Assembly (NCBI GenBank): GCA_034664085.1
Contig: JAXDII010000026.1
Span: forward strand, 1-64,000
From: JACVRW01 sp034664085
GTDB taxonomy: Bacteria; Actinomycetota; Thermoleophilia; Solirubrobacterales; Thermoleophilaceae
Direction of reading: 5' to 3'
DNA: 64,000 nucleotides
Below are positions 50,227 through 59,645 of this stretch, piece after piece (position 1 is the first letter of the stretch; every line of letters starts with the position of its first letter). The translations under genes were made by a program, and so were the position numbers. Below the pieces are notes generated by a model that searched no databases, had not been told where the DNA came from, and saw only the letters and a list, made by a program, of their open reading frames with translations.

Positions 50227-50510
50227 GACGCTCCCGGGCTGGGCACCCGGAAGCCGCCGTCGGCGACGTCGGGGGCGCCCGCCAGCGCGCGCTCGGGCGG
50301 CAGGCTCGGTCGGGGGACGTCCTCCCGCAAGACGTTCTGGAGCTCGACCACGTGCGATGTCGGCTCTACGCCCTCGAGGTCGAGCTCATCCATCTTCTCG
50401 ACGTGTTCGAGAATCTTGGAGAGCTCGCGCGGCATGCGCTCGAGCTCCTCCTCGGTGAGGCGCAGCCGAGACAGCCGCGCGACGTGAAGCACCTGGTCGC
50501 GGTCGATCAT
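50223..50510 (-). CDS. gatC: Asp/Glu-tRNA(Asn/Gln) amidotransferase subunit C
   Basis: 95-residue belt subunit that holds GatA and GatB together. Typical HVARLSRLRLTEEELERMPREL start and the DVPRPSLPPERALAGAPDVADG ending found in GatC. First gene of the gatCAB operon. Confidence 0.94.
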   Translation of the reverse strand: MIDRDQVLHVARLSRLRLTEEELERMPRELSKILEHVEKMDELDLEGVEPTSHVVELQNVLREDVPRPSLPPERALAGAPDVADGGFRVPSPGAS

Positions 50511-50518
50511 GGCCCGCG

Positions 50519-50524
50519 ATTGTA
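50519..50524 (-). promoter_or_regulatory. -10 box TACAAT of the gatCAB operon
   Basis: Minus-strand TACAAT, nearly consensus, ends 8 nt before the gatC ATG; no ribosome-binding site is present. Confidence 0.55.
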
Positions 50525-50528
50525 GGTG

Positions 50529-50900
50529 TCAGCTGCCGAAGCTCGCCTGGTCTACGACCCGGCGCTCGTGCGTGCCGACTCCGAGGGTGCGCTCGCCCTC
50601 GCGCACCTCGACCGAGAAGCGCAGCTTGCGCTCGTCGGCGATCTCGTCGAGCCGGGCGTGCACGGTGCAGGTGGCTCCCTCCCCCGCCGCGGCCACGTGC
50701 TTGACGTGAACCTCGAAGCCGACCGTGGCCTTCCCGTCGGGCAGGTTCTCGTAGGCGAGGATCGACGCGCAGCGCTCCATCATCCCGATCATCCCCGGCG
50801 TCGACAGCACCTTCGCGCCGAGCGTGCCGCCCACGTCGGTGAGCAGGCCACCCTCGGCCGTGAACTCGTCGTTGCGCTCGATTCCCGGTGCGAGGCTCAC
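50529..50900 (-). CDS. FlK-like hotdog thioesterase
   Basis: 123 residues resembling fluoroacetyl-CoA-specific thioesterase family proteins: GAKVLSTPGMIGMMERCAS near the start, TVGFEVHVKHVAAAGEGAT in the middle and RKLRFSVEVREGER toward the end. The conserved Thr and Glu of the family active site are in the TPGMIGMMERC segment, and a His in HVKHVA. The natural substrate is probably an ordinary acyl-CoA. GTG start overlaps the stop of the membrane protein gene (GTGA). Confidence 0.78.
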   Translation of the reverse strand: MSLAPGIERNDEFTAEGGLLTDVGGTLGAKVLSTPGMIGMMERCASILAYENLPDGKATVGFEVHVKHVAAAGEGATCTVHARLDEIADERKLRFSVEVREGERTLGVGTHERRVVDQASFGS

Positions 50901-51301
50901 GGCGCGCTCCTCTCGTCGCGCATCGCCGCGGCGCCCCCGAGCACGATTCCGCCCGCCCCGGCGAGGCCCAGCCAGAGGCCCCACTCGCGCCCGGCCGCCG
51001 CGTCCGGCAGGTTCAGCGCCCGGAGCAGCACGAGCAGGACTCCGGCCAGGCCGGCCAGCGTCACGAGCGCCGCCAGCGCGATCGGCACGGCCGGCACGCG
51101 CTGCGTGGCGGTGACCACGGCGAGCAGCACGCCTGAGGCCGCCAGGAAGGCCAGCAGCACGTCGGTGGCGCCGAGCGCCTCCCAGGCGCTCAGGCGGGCC
51201 GCCTGCGCGCGTCCGTACCAGGGGGCGAACAGCGATCCCAGCAGAGCCGCGCCGGATGCCGCGGCGATCCATTCCCCGGCACGCAGCCTTCGCAGATCCA
51301 T
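50897..51301 (-). CDS. Hypothetical four-helix membrane protein
   Basis: 134 residues with hydrophobic segments at about 10-27, 45-64, 71-92 and 104-122, separated by short loops; no family recognised. A LFAPWYGR motif after the first helix is seen in small actinobacterial membrane proteins. TACGCT ends 8 nt before the ATG. Coupled to the downstream thioesterase by a GTGA overlap. Confidence 0.65.
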   Translation of the reverse strand: MDLRRLRAGEWIAAASGAALLGSLFAPWYGRAQAARLSAWEALGATDVLLAFLAASGVLLAVVTATQRVPAVPIALAALVTLAGLAGVLLVLLRALNLPDAAAGREWGLWLGLAGAGGIVLGGAAAMRDERSAP

Positions 51302-51309
51302 GCGCGGGC

Positions 51310-51315
51310 AGCGTA
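51310..51315 (-). promoter_or_regulatory. -10 box TACGCT of the membrane-protein/thioesterase operon
   Basis: Minus-strand TACGCT ends 8 nt before the ATG at 51301. Confidence 0.45.
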
Positions 51316-51330
51316 TCCGGTCGACGCCGC

Positions 51331-51360
51331 GGCCCCCGGCGCACGAAGGCGCCGAGGGCC
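51331..51360. terminator. Strong GC hairpin upstream of the membrane-protein promoter
   Basis: GGCCC-C-CGGCGC pairs with GGCGCCG-A-GGGCC over 11 base pairs with one mismatch and a six-base loop (51343-51348). No T-run follows on either strand. Probably stops transcription arriving from folD. Confidence 0.45.
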
Positions 51361-51427
51361 GGCGGGCCGGGTGGCGGGCCGCCGCGGGGGAGGGGCCTGG
51401 CCCGCACTGGAGCTCGAACGGTCTTTG

Positions 51428-51470
51428 CCAGCGACCCGCTGGGACGCTACGTCCAAGCAGGCGACAGCCT
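51428..51470. other. Cluster of three short perfect hairpins in the folD downstream region
   Basis: CCAGCG-ACC-CGCTGG (51428-51442), GGACG-CTA-CGTCC (51442-51454) and AGGC-GACA-GCCT (51459-51470) follow each other directly, between two terminator-like hairpins. No reading frame with coding character or tRNA fold fits. In this 221-base gap nothing else is visible apart from the promoter at 51310. Confidence 0.4.
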
Positions 51471-51477
51471 CTCACCC

Positions 51478-51511
51478 GAAGCGGGCCGGCACAGTAGGGC
51501 CTGCCCGCTTC
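51478..51511 (-). terminator. folD terminator-like hairpin
   Basis: A perfect 9-bp stem GAAGCGGGC / GCCCGCTTC extends through one mismatch to a further GGC/GCC pair and an eight-base loop. It begins 12 nt after the folD stop. No U-tract, as is common in GC-rich actinobacteria. Confidence 0.55.
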
Positions 51512-51522
51512 CGGCAGTGGGG

Positions 51523-52359
51523 CTACCCGTACCTGCGGGCAGCGCGCAGCGTGTTCACGAGCAGCATCGCGCGCGTCATCGGGCCGACCCCGCCGGGCAC
51601 CGGGGTGATCGCCCGGGCACGCTCCTTGGCGGCCTCGAAGTCCACGTCGCCGACCAGCCCGTTGTCCGTGCGGTTGGTCCCCACGTCGATCACGACAGCG
51701 CCCTCGCGGACCATGTCGCCGGTCACCAGGCCGGGCGATCCGACGGCGGCGATCAGCACGTCGGCCTCGCGGCAGACCGCCGCCAGGTCGCGGGTGCGCG
51801 AATGGCAGTGCGTGACGGTTGCGTTGGCGGCCAGCAGCAGCTGGACCAGCGGCTTGCCAACGAGGATGGAGCGCCCGATCACGACGGCGCGGGCGCCCTC
51901 GAGCTCGGTGTTCGACTCGCGCAGCAGCTCCATGACGCCGGCCGGCGTGCACGGCACCATCGCGTCCTCGTTGTCCTGCATCAGCAGCCCGGCGTTGGCG
52001 GAGGTCAGGCCGTCCACGTCCTTGCCGGGGTCGATCAGCGAGATGAACTGGTCCTGGTCGAGGTGCCCGGGCAGCGGCAGCTGGAGCAGGATGCCGTGGA
52101 CACGGTCGTCGGCGTTCAGCTCGCGCAGGAGGCCCGACAGCTCGTCGGCCCCCGTGTCGGCCCCCAGCTCGTGGTGAAACGACTCGATCCCAACCTCGGC
52201 CGAGTCCTCGCGCTTCATGCGCACGTACACCGCGGAGGCGGGGTCGTCGCCGACGAGCACTGTGGCCAGTCCCGGCTTCACGTTCAGCCCGGCGACTTCC
52301 CGTGCTACGTCTGCGCGGACGCGCTCGGCGACCGCCTTTCCGTCGATGATCTCTGTCAT
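51523..52359 (-). CDS. folD: Methylenetetrahydrofolate dehydrogenase / methenyltetrahydrofolate cyclohydrolase
   Basis: Bifunctional one-carbon enzyme. 278 residues: catalytic Lys region YVRMKREDSAEVGIES, LLQLPLPGHLDQ, DVDGLTSANAG, the VVIGRSILVGKPL dinucleotide motif, and PVPGGVGPMTRAMLL near the C-terminus. It starts 29 nt after pcrA, with its own -10 box between. One-carbon units from serine made by serA could feed it. Confidence 0.96.
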   Translation of the reverse strand: MTEIIDGKAVAERVRADVAREVAGLNVKPGLATVLVGDDPASAVYVRMKREDSAEVGIESFHHELGADTGADELSGLLRELNADDRVHGILLQLPLPGHLDQDQFISLIDPGKDVDGLTSANAGLLMQDNEDAMVPCTPAGVMELLRESNTELEGARAVVIGRSILVGKPLVQLLLAANATVTHCHSRTRDLAAVCREADVLIAAVGSPGLVTGDMVREGAVVIDVGTNRTDNGLVGDVDFEAAKERARAITPVPGGVGPMTRAMLLVNTLRAARRYG

Positions 52360-52369
52360 AGGGCGCGGC

Positions 52370-52375
52370 AGACTA
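52370..52375 (-). promoter_or_regulatory. -10 box TAGTCT of folD
   Basis: Minus-strand TAGTCT ends 10 nt before the folD ATG, within the short gap after pcrA. Confidence 0.45.
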
Positions 52376-52388
52376 CCGACGCGCGTGG

Positions 52389-54578
<2,190 letters not shown>

Positions 54579-54585
54579 CCTGGCG

Positions 54586-54591
54586 AGGATA
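54586..54591 (-). promoter_or_regulatory. -10 box TATCCT of pcrA
   Basis: Minus-strand TATCCT ends 7 nt before the pcrA GTG, a leaderless arrangement. Confidence 0.45.
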
Positions 54592-54612
54592 GAAGCGGCG
54601 GCGGCGGGCCCG

Positions 54613-55470
54613 TCACAGGTCGCGCCGGGCGAAGGCCGCTCGCGCGGCGAGGCCGAGCAGCACGAGGTACGCCGCGCTCCACGCCCACAGCAGCGGACCG
54701 GCGTCCTGGGCGCCGCCGAACGGGCCGAGCTGGACGATCACCCCGGTCGCGCCGCTCACGTCCGCGGTCAGCGAGTTCAGCCCCTCCTGGTAGAGCGCCT
54801 CGAAGGGCAGCAGCCAGGAGGCCACCTCTGCCACGTTCTCGAGCGTGTCGACGTTGAGCGCGTCGCCGATCTGTCCGAGCAGTCCGGCGGCGAGCCCGGC
54901 GCCGAACGCCATGAACACGGCGATCCCGTTGGCGGTGGCGGAGAGGAAGATCGAGCCGACCAGTGAGAGACCCGCGATCAGCACCACGCCCGCCGCCAGC
55001 CCGAGCCCGGGACCCACGGGCTGCGCGGGCCACCAGCCGCCGGCGACGCCGGTGATCACCATGGCAGCGGTGTAGACGGCGGCCACGTAGGCGGCGCACA
55101 CGCCTGCCGCGGCCACGAAGCGCCCCGCGAGCAGCGCGGTCCGTCCCAGCGGCCGCACCACCAGCGGCTGCAGCAGGCCCCGCTCGGCGTCGCCGCGGAC
55201 CGCGCCGAGCGTGAGGAAGACGGCCAGCACGCAGCCGAGGAACAGCGTGCTGAACATCGCCAGCCCCAGCAGCGTCGAGCCGGTGAGCACCTGGTCGTCG
55301 ACGTCGAGGACGGCGCCCGCCGCCTGCGCGTCGATCGAGTCGAAGGCGGCCTCGGTGCCGACGGCATAGAGCGCGAGGAACGCAGCGGTCAGGATCAGCA
55401 CCACCACGAAGACGCGCCGGCGCATGGACTCGCGCAGCGCGTAGGCGGCGATCGTCAGCGCGCCGCTCAC
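54613..55470 (-). CDS. ABC-2-type transporter permease
   Basis: 285 residues with about six membrane helices, beginning MSGALTIAAYALRESMRRRVF as in ABC-2 exporter permeases, with the large external loop after the first helix. It pairs with the upstream ATPase through a GTGA overlap. The cargo cannot be told; no dedicated resistance or export genes lie beside it. Confidence 0.83.
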   Translation of the reverse strand: MSGALTIAAYALRESMRRRVFVVVLILTAAFLALYAVGTEAAFDSIDAQAAGAVLDVDDQVLTGSTLLGLAMFSTLFLGCVLAVFLTLGAVRGDAERGLLQPLVVRPLGRTALLAGRFVAAAGVCAAYVAAVYTAAMVITGVAGGWWPAQPVGPGLGLAAGVVLIAGLSLVGSIFLSATANGIAVFMAFGAGLAAGLLGQIGDALNVDTLENVAEVASWLLPFEALYQEGLNSLTADVSGATGVIVQLGPFGGAQDAGPLLWAWSAAYLVLLGLAARAAFARRDL

Positions 55471-56315
55471 GACGCCCCGTCCGCCTCGGCGACTGCCTCG
55501 AGATAGGTGTCCTCGAGCGTGGACGACAGCACCCGCACGCCGTACACGGGCTCGCCCGCCGCCACCAGGCTCGCCACGATCTCGGGCACCTGCTCGCGCC
55601 CGGCGTCGGGGAACGAGCGCACGCCGCTCTCGACGTCCACCTCCACCCCACCCGCCCGCGCCAGCTCGGCCGGGCTGCCGCGCGCCACGATGCGCCCGCC
55701 GACGAGGATGGCCACGCGGTCGCAGACACGCTCGACCTCGCTGAGCAGGTGCGAGTTGAGCAGCACGGCCACGTCGCGCCGCTTCAGCTCCAGGAGCAGG
55801 CCGCGCACGATGCGCCGGCCGACCGGGTCGAGCGCGCTGGTGGGCTCGTCGAGCATCAGCAGCCGCGGACTCCCGACCAGCGCCTGGGCGATGCCGAGCC
55901 GCTGCTGCATGCCCTTCGACATGGCGCCCACGCGGGTCTCCGCCGCGGCGTTGAGGCCGACCAGCTCGAGCAGCTCCTGCCGCTCGGCGCGGCCGCCGCC
56001 CGATCCGGCAAGGCGCTGGTGCAGGTCGAGCAGCTCCCGCGCGCGCAGCCAGTCGGGAAATCGAAACAGCTCGGCCAGGTAGCCGATCGCCGCCCGCGCG
56101 GCGGCGGAGCCGGCGGGCTCGCCGGCCACCTGTGCCGCGCCGCCGGAGGGGCGCACCAGTCCGCAGGCGATCTTCACGAGCGTCGACTTGCCCGCCCCGT
56201 TCGGCCCCAGCAGCCCGACCAGCTCGCCCGGCGCGACCTCCAGATCCACCCCCGCGAGGGCGAGCGTCGAGCCGTAGCGCTTCGACAAGTCGGTGCAGGC
56301 GAACGCGGCGGACAC
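55467..56315 (-). CDS. ABC transporter ATP-binding protein
   Basis: 282 residues. Walker A GLLGPNGAGKSTLVKIA, signature MSKGMQQRLGIAQAL, Walker B RLLMLDEPTSALDP and the switch His in LLNSHLLSEV are intact. The short C-terminal extension is typical of ATPases that serve ABC-2 permeases. GTG start at 56315 supported by a TACACT -10 ending 7 nt upstream; divergent from the queuosine-salvage gene with just 24 bp between start codons. Confidence 0.9.
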   Translation of the reverse strand: MSAAFACTDLSKRYGSTLALAGVDLEVAPGELVGLLGPNGAGKSTLVKIACGLVRPSGGAAQVAGEPAGSAAARAAIGYLAELFRFPDWLRARELLDLHQRLAGSGGGRAERQELLELVGLNAAAETRVGAMSKGMQQRLGIAQALVGSPRLLMLDEPTSALDPVGRRIVRGLLLELKRRDVAVLLNSHLLSEVERVCDRVAILVGGRIVARGSPAELARAGGVEVDVESGVRSFPDAGREQVPEIVASLVAAGEPVYGVRVLSSTLEDTYLEAVAEADGAS

Positions 56316-56322
56316 GGGCCGC

Positions 56323-56332
56323 AGTGTAGGAA
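56323..56332. promoter_or_regulatory. Overlapping divergent -10 boxes (ABC ATPase and queuosine-salvage genes)
   Basis: Minus-strand TACACT (56323-56328) and plus-strand TAGGAA (56327-56332) share two base pairs, and each ends 7 nt before its start codon. RNA polymerase could occupy only one at a time. Confidence 0.5.
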
Positions 56333-56339
56333 GAGGTCC

Positions 56340-57212
56340 ATGCAGCTCCTCGAAGAGGTCCGCCGCCACTGCCGTGAGGTGGCCGAGACGGCCCGGTTCG
56401 TCTCGATCGACCTGGACGCGGCGCGCGCGCCGGCCGAGGCGCCGCCGGCGCAGCTCGACCCCGAGGTCCACTTCATCGAGGGCGAGCCGGAGCAGGTGGC
56501 CGCCTGGCTGCTCCAGCTCGACACGGTCAACTTCGGCTCGGGCTGGTTCCCGACGCTGCGCAAGCGCCCGAACCGCTCCGGCTACATGACCGTCGCCGCC
56601 GCGCTGGCCGACCACGCCCGCGAGCGAGGCCCCTGGAGCGCCGCCGAGCTGCGGACGCTCGACGCCGGCGCCGTGGCGGGCGTGCTGGGCCAGGAGCCGG
56701 GGCACCCGCTGATGCGGCTCTACGCCGAGGCGCTGCGCGACCTCGGGCGCTTCCTCGGGGACCGCCCGGCGCTCGGCCTCGTGGAGGAGGCGGGCGGCTC
56801 GGCGGAGCGCCTGGCCATGATGCTCGCGCGGGGCATGCGCTTCTTCGACGACCGCGGCTTCTACAAGCGCGCGCAGATCGTGCCGAGCGACCTGGCGCTC
56901 GCCGGCGTCGCGCAGTTCGACGACCTGGACCGGCTGACGATCTTCGCCGACAACCTCGTCCCCCACGTCCTGCGCGTGGACGGCGTCCTGCGCTACGACC
57001 CCGCCCTGGCCGCCCGCATCGACGCCGGCGAGCCGCTGCCGCAGGGGCCCGCGGAGCGCGAGATCCGCGCCTGCGCGGTGCACGCGTGCGAGGCGCTGGC
57101 GCAGCGGACCGGCACGCCGCCGCACGTGCTCGACGTCCAGCTCTGGAACCGCGGGCAGGCGCCGGAGTACAAGCGCATCCCGCGCCACCGCACGCGCAGC
57201 GTCTACTACTGA
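56340..57212 (+). CDS. Queuosine salvage protein (DUF2419 / Qng1-like nucleoside glycosidase)
   Basis: 290 residues matching the Q-salvage family, which hydrolyses queuosine 5'-phosphate to free queuine. Landmarks: FVSIDLDAA near the start, the active-site segment DTVNFGSGWFPTLRKRPNRS, RGMRFFDDRGFYKRAQI, FADNLVPHVLRVDGVL and EIRACAVHACEAL. The product suggests that this organism scavenges queuine or queuosine; no queuosine synthesis genes are in the window. ATG at 56340. Its stop is one base from the cysE stop on the other strand. Confidence 0.85.
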   Translation: MQLLEEVRRHCREVAETARFVSIDLDAARAPAEAPPAQLDPEVHFIEGEPEQVAAWLLQLDTVNFGSGWFPTLRKRPNRSGYMTVAAALADHARERGPWSAAELRTLDAGAVAGVLGQEPGHPLMRLYAEALRDLGRFLGDRPALGLVEEAGGSAERLAMMLARGMRFFDDRGFYKRAQIVPSDLALAGVAQFDDLDRLTIFADNLVPHVLRVDGVLRYDPALAARIDAGEPLPQGPAEREIRACAVHACEALAQRTGTPPHVLDVQLWNRGQAPEYKRIPRHRTRSVYY

Positions 57213-57213
57213 G

Positions 57214-57951
57214 TCAGCCGCCCACGGAGTCGGGGCCGCGGCGGCGCTCCAGGCGCCTCACCTCGGCCCCCTCGGGCTTGCGCCCGGTCTGCTCGGCCAC
57301 CAGCTCCTCCAGCTCGGTCAGCCGGTTGGCCAGGCCGCTGATGGCGTCCGCCACCGGGTCGGGCAGGTGCGCCCAGTCGGCGTCGGGGCCGTCGGGCCGC
57401 CTGCCGTCCACGCGCACCGGATGGCCCGGGTTGCCGACGACCGTCGCGTCCGCCGGCACGTCGTGGATGACCACCGAGTTGGCGCCGATCTTCGAGCGCG
57501 GACCGACCTCGATCGGGCCGAGCAGCTTGGCGCCGGACCCGATCATCACGTGGTCGCCGACGGACGGGTGGCGCTTGCCGCGCGCGAAGCCGGTGCCGCC
57601 CAGGGTCACGCCCTGGTACATCGTCACGTGGTCGCCGACCTGGGCCGTCTCGCCGATCACGACTCCCGCTCCGTGGTCGATGAACAGCCCGCGCCCGATG
57701 CGCGCCGCCGGATGGATCTCGACGCCGGTCACGACCTTCACGAGGTTCGCCAGGATGCGCGGCAGCAGCGGGACGCCGGCCTCGTGCAGCGCGTGCGACA
57801 CGCGGTGCGCCAGCAGCGCCTGGACGCCGCCGTAGGTCAGCAGGATCTCGGGGCGGCCGACGCTGCGCGCGGCCGGGTCGCGCTCCTGGGCGGCCGTGAG
57901 GTCCTCGCGGACCTCCTGCGCCACGCGAGCCAGTGTCGCGAATCCGATCAC
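57214..57951 (-). CDS. cysE: Serine O-acetyltransferase
   Basis: Acetylates serine to O-acetylserine for CysK. 245 residues: helical N-terminus (LTYGGVQALLAHRVSHALHEAG), then a left-handed beta-helix of hexapeptide repeats (IHPAARIGRGLFIDHGAGVVIGE and beyond) with the catalytic His in DHGAG. A C-terminal 55-residue helical tail follows the helix. GTG start at 57951 overlaps the cysK stop (GTGA), so the two are translated together. Confidence 0.93.
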   Translation of the reverse strand: MIGFATLARVAQEVREDLTAAQERDPAARSVGRPEILLTYGGVQALLAHRVSHALHEAGVPLLPRILANLVKVVTGVEIHPAARIGRGLFIDHGAGVVIGETAQVGDHVTMYQGVTLGGTGFARGKRHPSVGDHVMIGSGAKLLGPIEVGPRSKIGANSVVIHDVPADATVVGNPGHPVRVDGRRPDGPDADWAHLPDPVADAISGLANRLTELEELVAEQTGRKPEGAEVRRLERRRGPDSVGG

Positions 57952-58895
57952 GGTGCAAAGAATGGCGTGCTGACGTAGCGCTCGCCCGAGTCGGGCACGA
58001 TCGCCACTACGCGCTTGCCGCTCATCTCCGGGCGCGAGCCCACCTCGATCGCGGCGGACAGCGCCGCGCCGCCGGAGATCCCGGCCAGCACGCCCTCGGT
58101 GGCGGCGCACCGGCGGGCGGTCTCAATCGCGTCCTCGTCGTCCACGAGCACGATCTCGTCGATCACCTCGCGGTTGAGCACCTCCGGCACGAAGCCGGCG
58201 CCTATGCCCTGGATCTTGTGAGGTCCGGGCAGGCCGCCGGACAGCACCGGCGATGCCTTGGGCTCGACCGCCACCACCAGCAGGTCCGGGTTGAGCTCCT
58301 TGAGCCGCTCGCCGCAGCCGGTGATCGTGCCGCCGGTGCCCACGCCTGCGACGAGCACGTCGACGCGGCCGTCGGTGTCGCGCCAGATCTCCTCGGCGGT
58401 GGTGCGCCGGTGGATCTCCGGGTTGGCGGGATTGGAGAACTGGTTGGGAACCCAGCAGTCGCCCCGCTCGCGGCAGATGCGGCGCGCCGCCTCGACGGCC
58501 TCGTCCATGCCGCCCATGGACTCCACCAGCACGACCTCGGCCCCGTAGAGGCGCAGGAGGTTCTCGCGCTCGCGGCTCATTCCCTGCGGCATCGTGAGGA
58601 TCAGGTCGTATCCCTTGGCCGCGCAGACGAACGCGAGCGCGATCCCGGTGTTGCCCGAGGTCGACTCGACGATCGTGTTGCGCCCCGGCTCGATGCGCCC
58701 CTCGGCCTCGGCGACGGCGACCATCGAGACCCCGATGCGGTCCTTCACGCTGCCGGCGGGGTTGTACGCCTCGAGCTTGCCGACCAGCTCGGCGTCGCAG
58801 TCGGGCGCGAGCCGAGTCAGCCGCACCATAGGCGTGTTCCCGACGAGGTCGGCGAGGTTTGCCGGGATTGCTCCGGCGACCGGCGGAACGGTCAT
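57948..58895 (-). CDS. cysK: Cysteine synthase (O-acetylserine sulfhydrylase)
   Basis: Fold-type II PLP enzyme. 315 residues: NTPMVRLTRL, cofactor lysine at about 51 in NPAGSVKDRIG, TSGNTGIALAFVCAAKGY, VAGVGTGGTITGCGERL and GISGGAALSAAIEV. It lacks the CBS domains of the paralogue at 15.6 kb, which supports the direct sulfide route here. Forms an operon with cysE. Confidence 0.94.
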   Translation of the reverse strand: MTVPPVAGAIPANLADLVGNTPMVRLTRLAPDCDAELVGKLEAYNPAGSVKDRIGVSMVAVAEAEGRIEPGRNTIVESTSGNTGIALAFVCAAKGYDLILTMPQGMSRERENLLRLYGAEVVLVESMGGMDEAVEAARRICRERGDCWVPNQFSNPANPEIHRRTTAEEIWRDTDGRVDVLVAGVGTGGTITGCGERLKELNPDLLVVAVEPKASPVLSGGLPGPHKIQGIGAGFVPEVLNREVIDEIVLVDDEDAIETARRCAATEGVLAGISGGAALSAAIEVGSRPEMSGKRVVAIVPDSGERYVSTPFFAP

Positions 58896-58902
58896 CTGCC
58901 CG

Positions 58903-58908
58903 ACTGTA
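58903..58908 (-). promoter_or_regulatory. -10 box TACAGT of the cysK-cysE operon
   Basis: Minus-strand TACAGT ends 7 nt before the cysK ATG, a leaderless arrangement. Confidence 0.5.
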
Positions 58909-58925
58909 GCCGCCGGGCCGCGCGC

Positions 58926-59543
58926 TCAGCCGGCTGCGGGCGGCTCGAGCGTCAGGTGGTAGGCGTTGCCCGGGCCCGACATCAGCGCGCCCAGCGTCGG
59001 CCCCAGCAGCCCGCAGCCGGTGAGCCGCGGGATCGTCGTGACCCCGTCGAAGGTGAAGCTGGTGGCGAGCGGGCCGTCGTAGTTCAGCGCCAGCACGATC
59101 GGCTCCGCGGTGCGGCACGTGGTCGGGACGCTCAGCAGGCCCAGCCTCATCCGCGTGATGCGCAGGATCGCCGAGGTGCTGGAGCGGATGCTCAGCGAGC
59201 CGTCCGTCGGGTCGAGCGCGACCGTGCCCTGCACCGGCTGCGCCTGCTCCAGCTTGGTGGTGACGCGCGTCGGGATCCCGAGCACGCGCACGGTCGAGGT
59301 GAACTCCGGGATGAAGACGTTGCCCGACAGCTGGCCGGTGGTGAGGTTGGCGGCCCCGTTGAAGGTCGACCCGGACGGCAGGTGGATCTCCTGGTGCAGC
59401 TTCGCCACGGTGAGCGAGCCACCGACCTGGTAGTTCGTGAACGGGACGATCGCGTCAGCGGCGGCTGCCGACGGGACCGAGACGGCACAGACGGCCAGGA
59501 GCGCCGCCGAGGTGCCGAGTGCGGCTCTGCGCAGGCGGGACAT
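58926..59543 (-). CDS. Secreted protein of unknown function controlled by the adjacent TetR
   Basis: 205 residues with a signal peptide (MSRLRRAALGTSAALLAVCA...SAAAA, about 1-28). The mature part is beta-rich (VRVLGIPTRVTTKLEQAQPVQGTVALD, then SIRSSTSAILRITRMRL) and holds one Cys pair (TTCRTAEP and LTGCGLL). No family recognised. AGGAGGAG lies about 6 nt before the ATG, and a TTGACA / TAGTTT promoter with 17-bp spacing lies upstream, overlaid by the TetR operator. Confidence 0.7.
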   Translation of the reverse strand: MSRLRRAALGTSAALLAVCAVSVPSAAAADAIVPFTNYQVGGSLTVAKLHQEIHLPSGSTFNGAANLTTGQLSGNVFIPEFTSTVRVLGIPTRVTTKLEQAQPVQGTVALDPTDGSLSIRSSTSAILRITRMRLGLLSVPTTCRTAEPIVLALNYDGPLATSFTFDGVTTIPRLTGCGLLGPTLGALMSGPGNAYHLTLEPPAAG

Positions 59544-59572
59544 TGATCTCCTCCTAGGTTGGACCCGGGCGC

Positions 59573-59601
59573 AAACTACGCCCCCTGAGAACGTCTGTCA
59601 A
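59573..59601 (-). promoter_or_regulatory. Promoter of the secreted-protein gene (TTGACA, 17 bp, TAGTTT)
   Basis: Minus-strand -35 TTGACA (59596-59601) and -10 TAGTTT (59573-59578), 17-bp spacer. The -35 box lies inside the palindrome at 59585-59615. Confidence 0.65.
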
Positions 59602-59615
59602 ACAGGTGTTCTCAG
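59585..59615. promoter_or_regulatory. TetR operator palindrome
   Basis: A 31-bp dyad: CTGAGAAC (59585-59592) and GTTCTCAG (59608-59615) are perfect inverted repeats, with an inner CTGT-CAA-ACAG. It covers the -35 of the secreted-protein promoter and the expected -35 region of tetR. Confidence 0.7.
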
Positions 59616-59631
59616 CCGTCTGGGAAGGGGT

Positions 59632-59637
59632 TAGGCT
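59632..59637 (+). promoter_or_regulatory. -10 box TAGGCT of the TetR gene
   Basis: TAGGCT ends 8 nt before the tetR ATG; its -35 would fall inside the palindrome. Confidence 0.5.
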
Positions 59638-59645
59638 ATGCCGCG

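Noticed and set aside
51395..51480. Possible tRNA, because the minus strand contains GTTCGAGC like a T-loop
   Set aside because: The bases flanking the loop cannot form a five-pair T-stem, there is no matching acceptor stem, and no anticodon arm of the right spacing.
51395..51511. Possible glycine or other riboswitch after folD
   Set aside because: A GGCAAAGACCG stretch recalls glycine riboswitches, but the rest of the conserved core is missing and the next gene has its own promoter downstream. Kept only as a structured interval.
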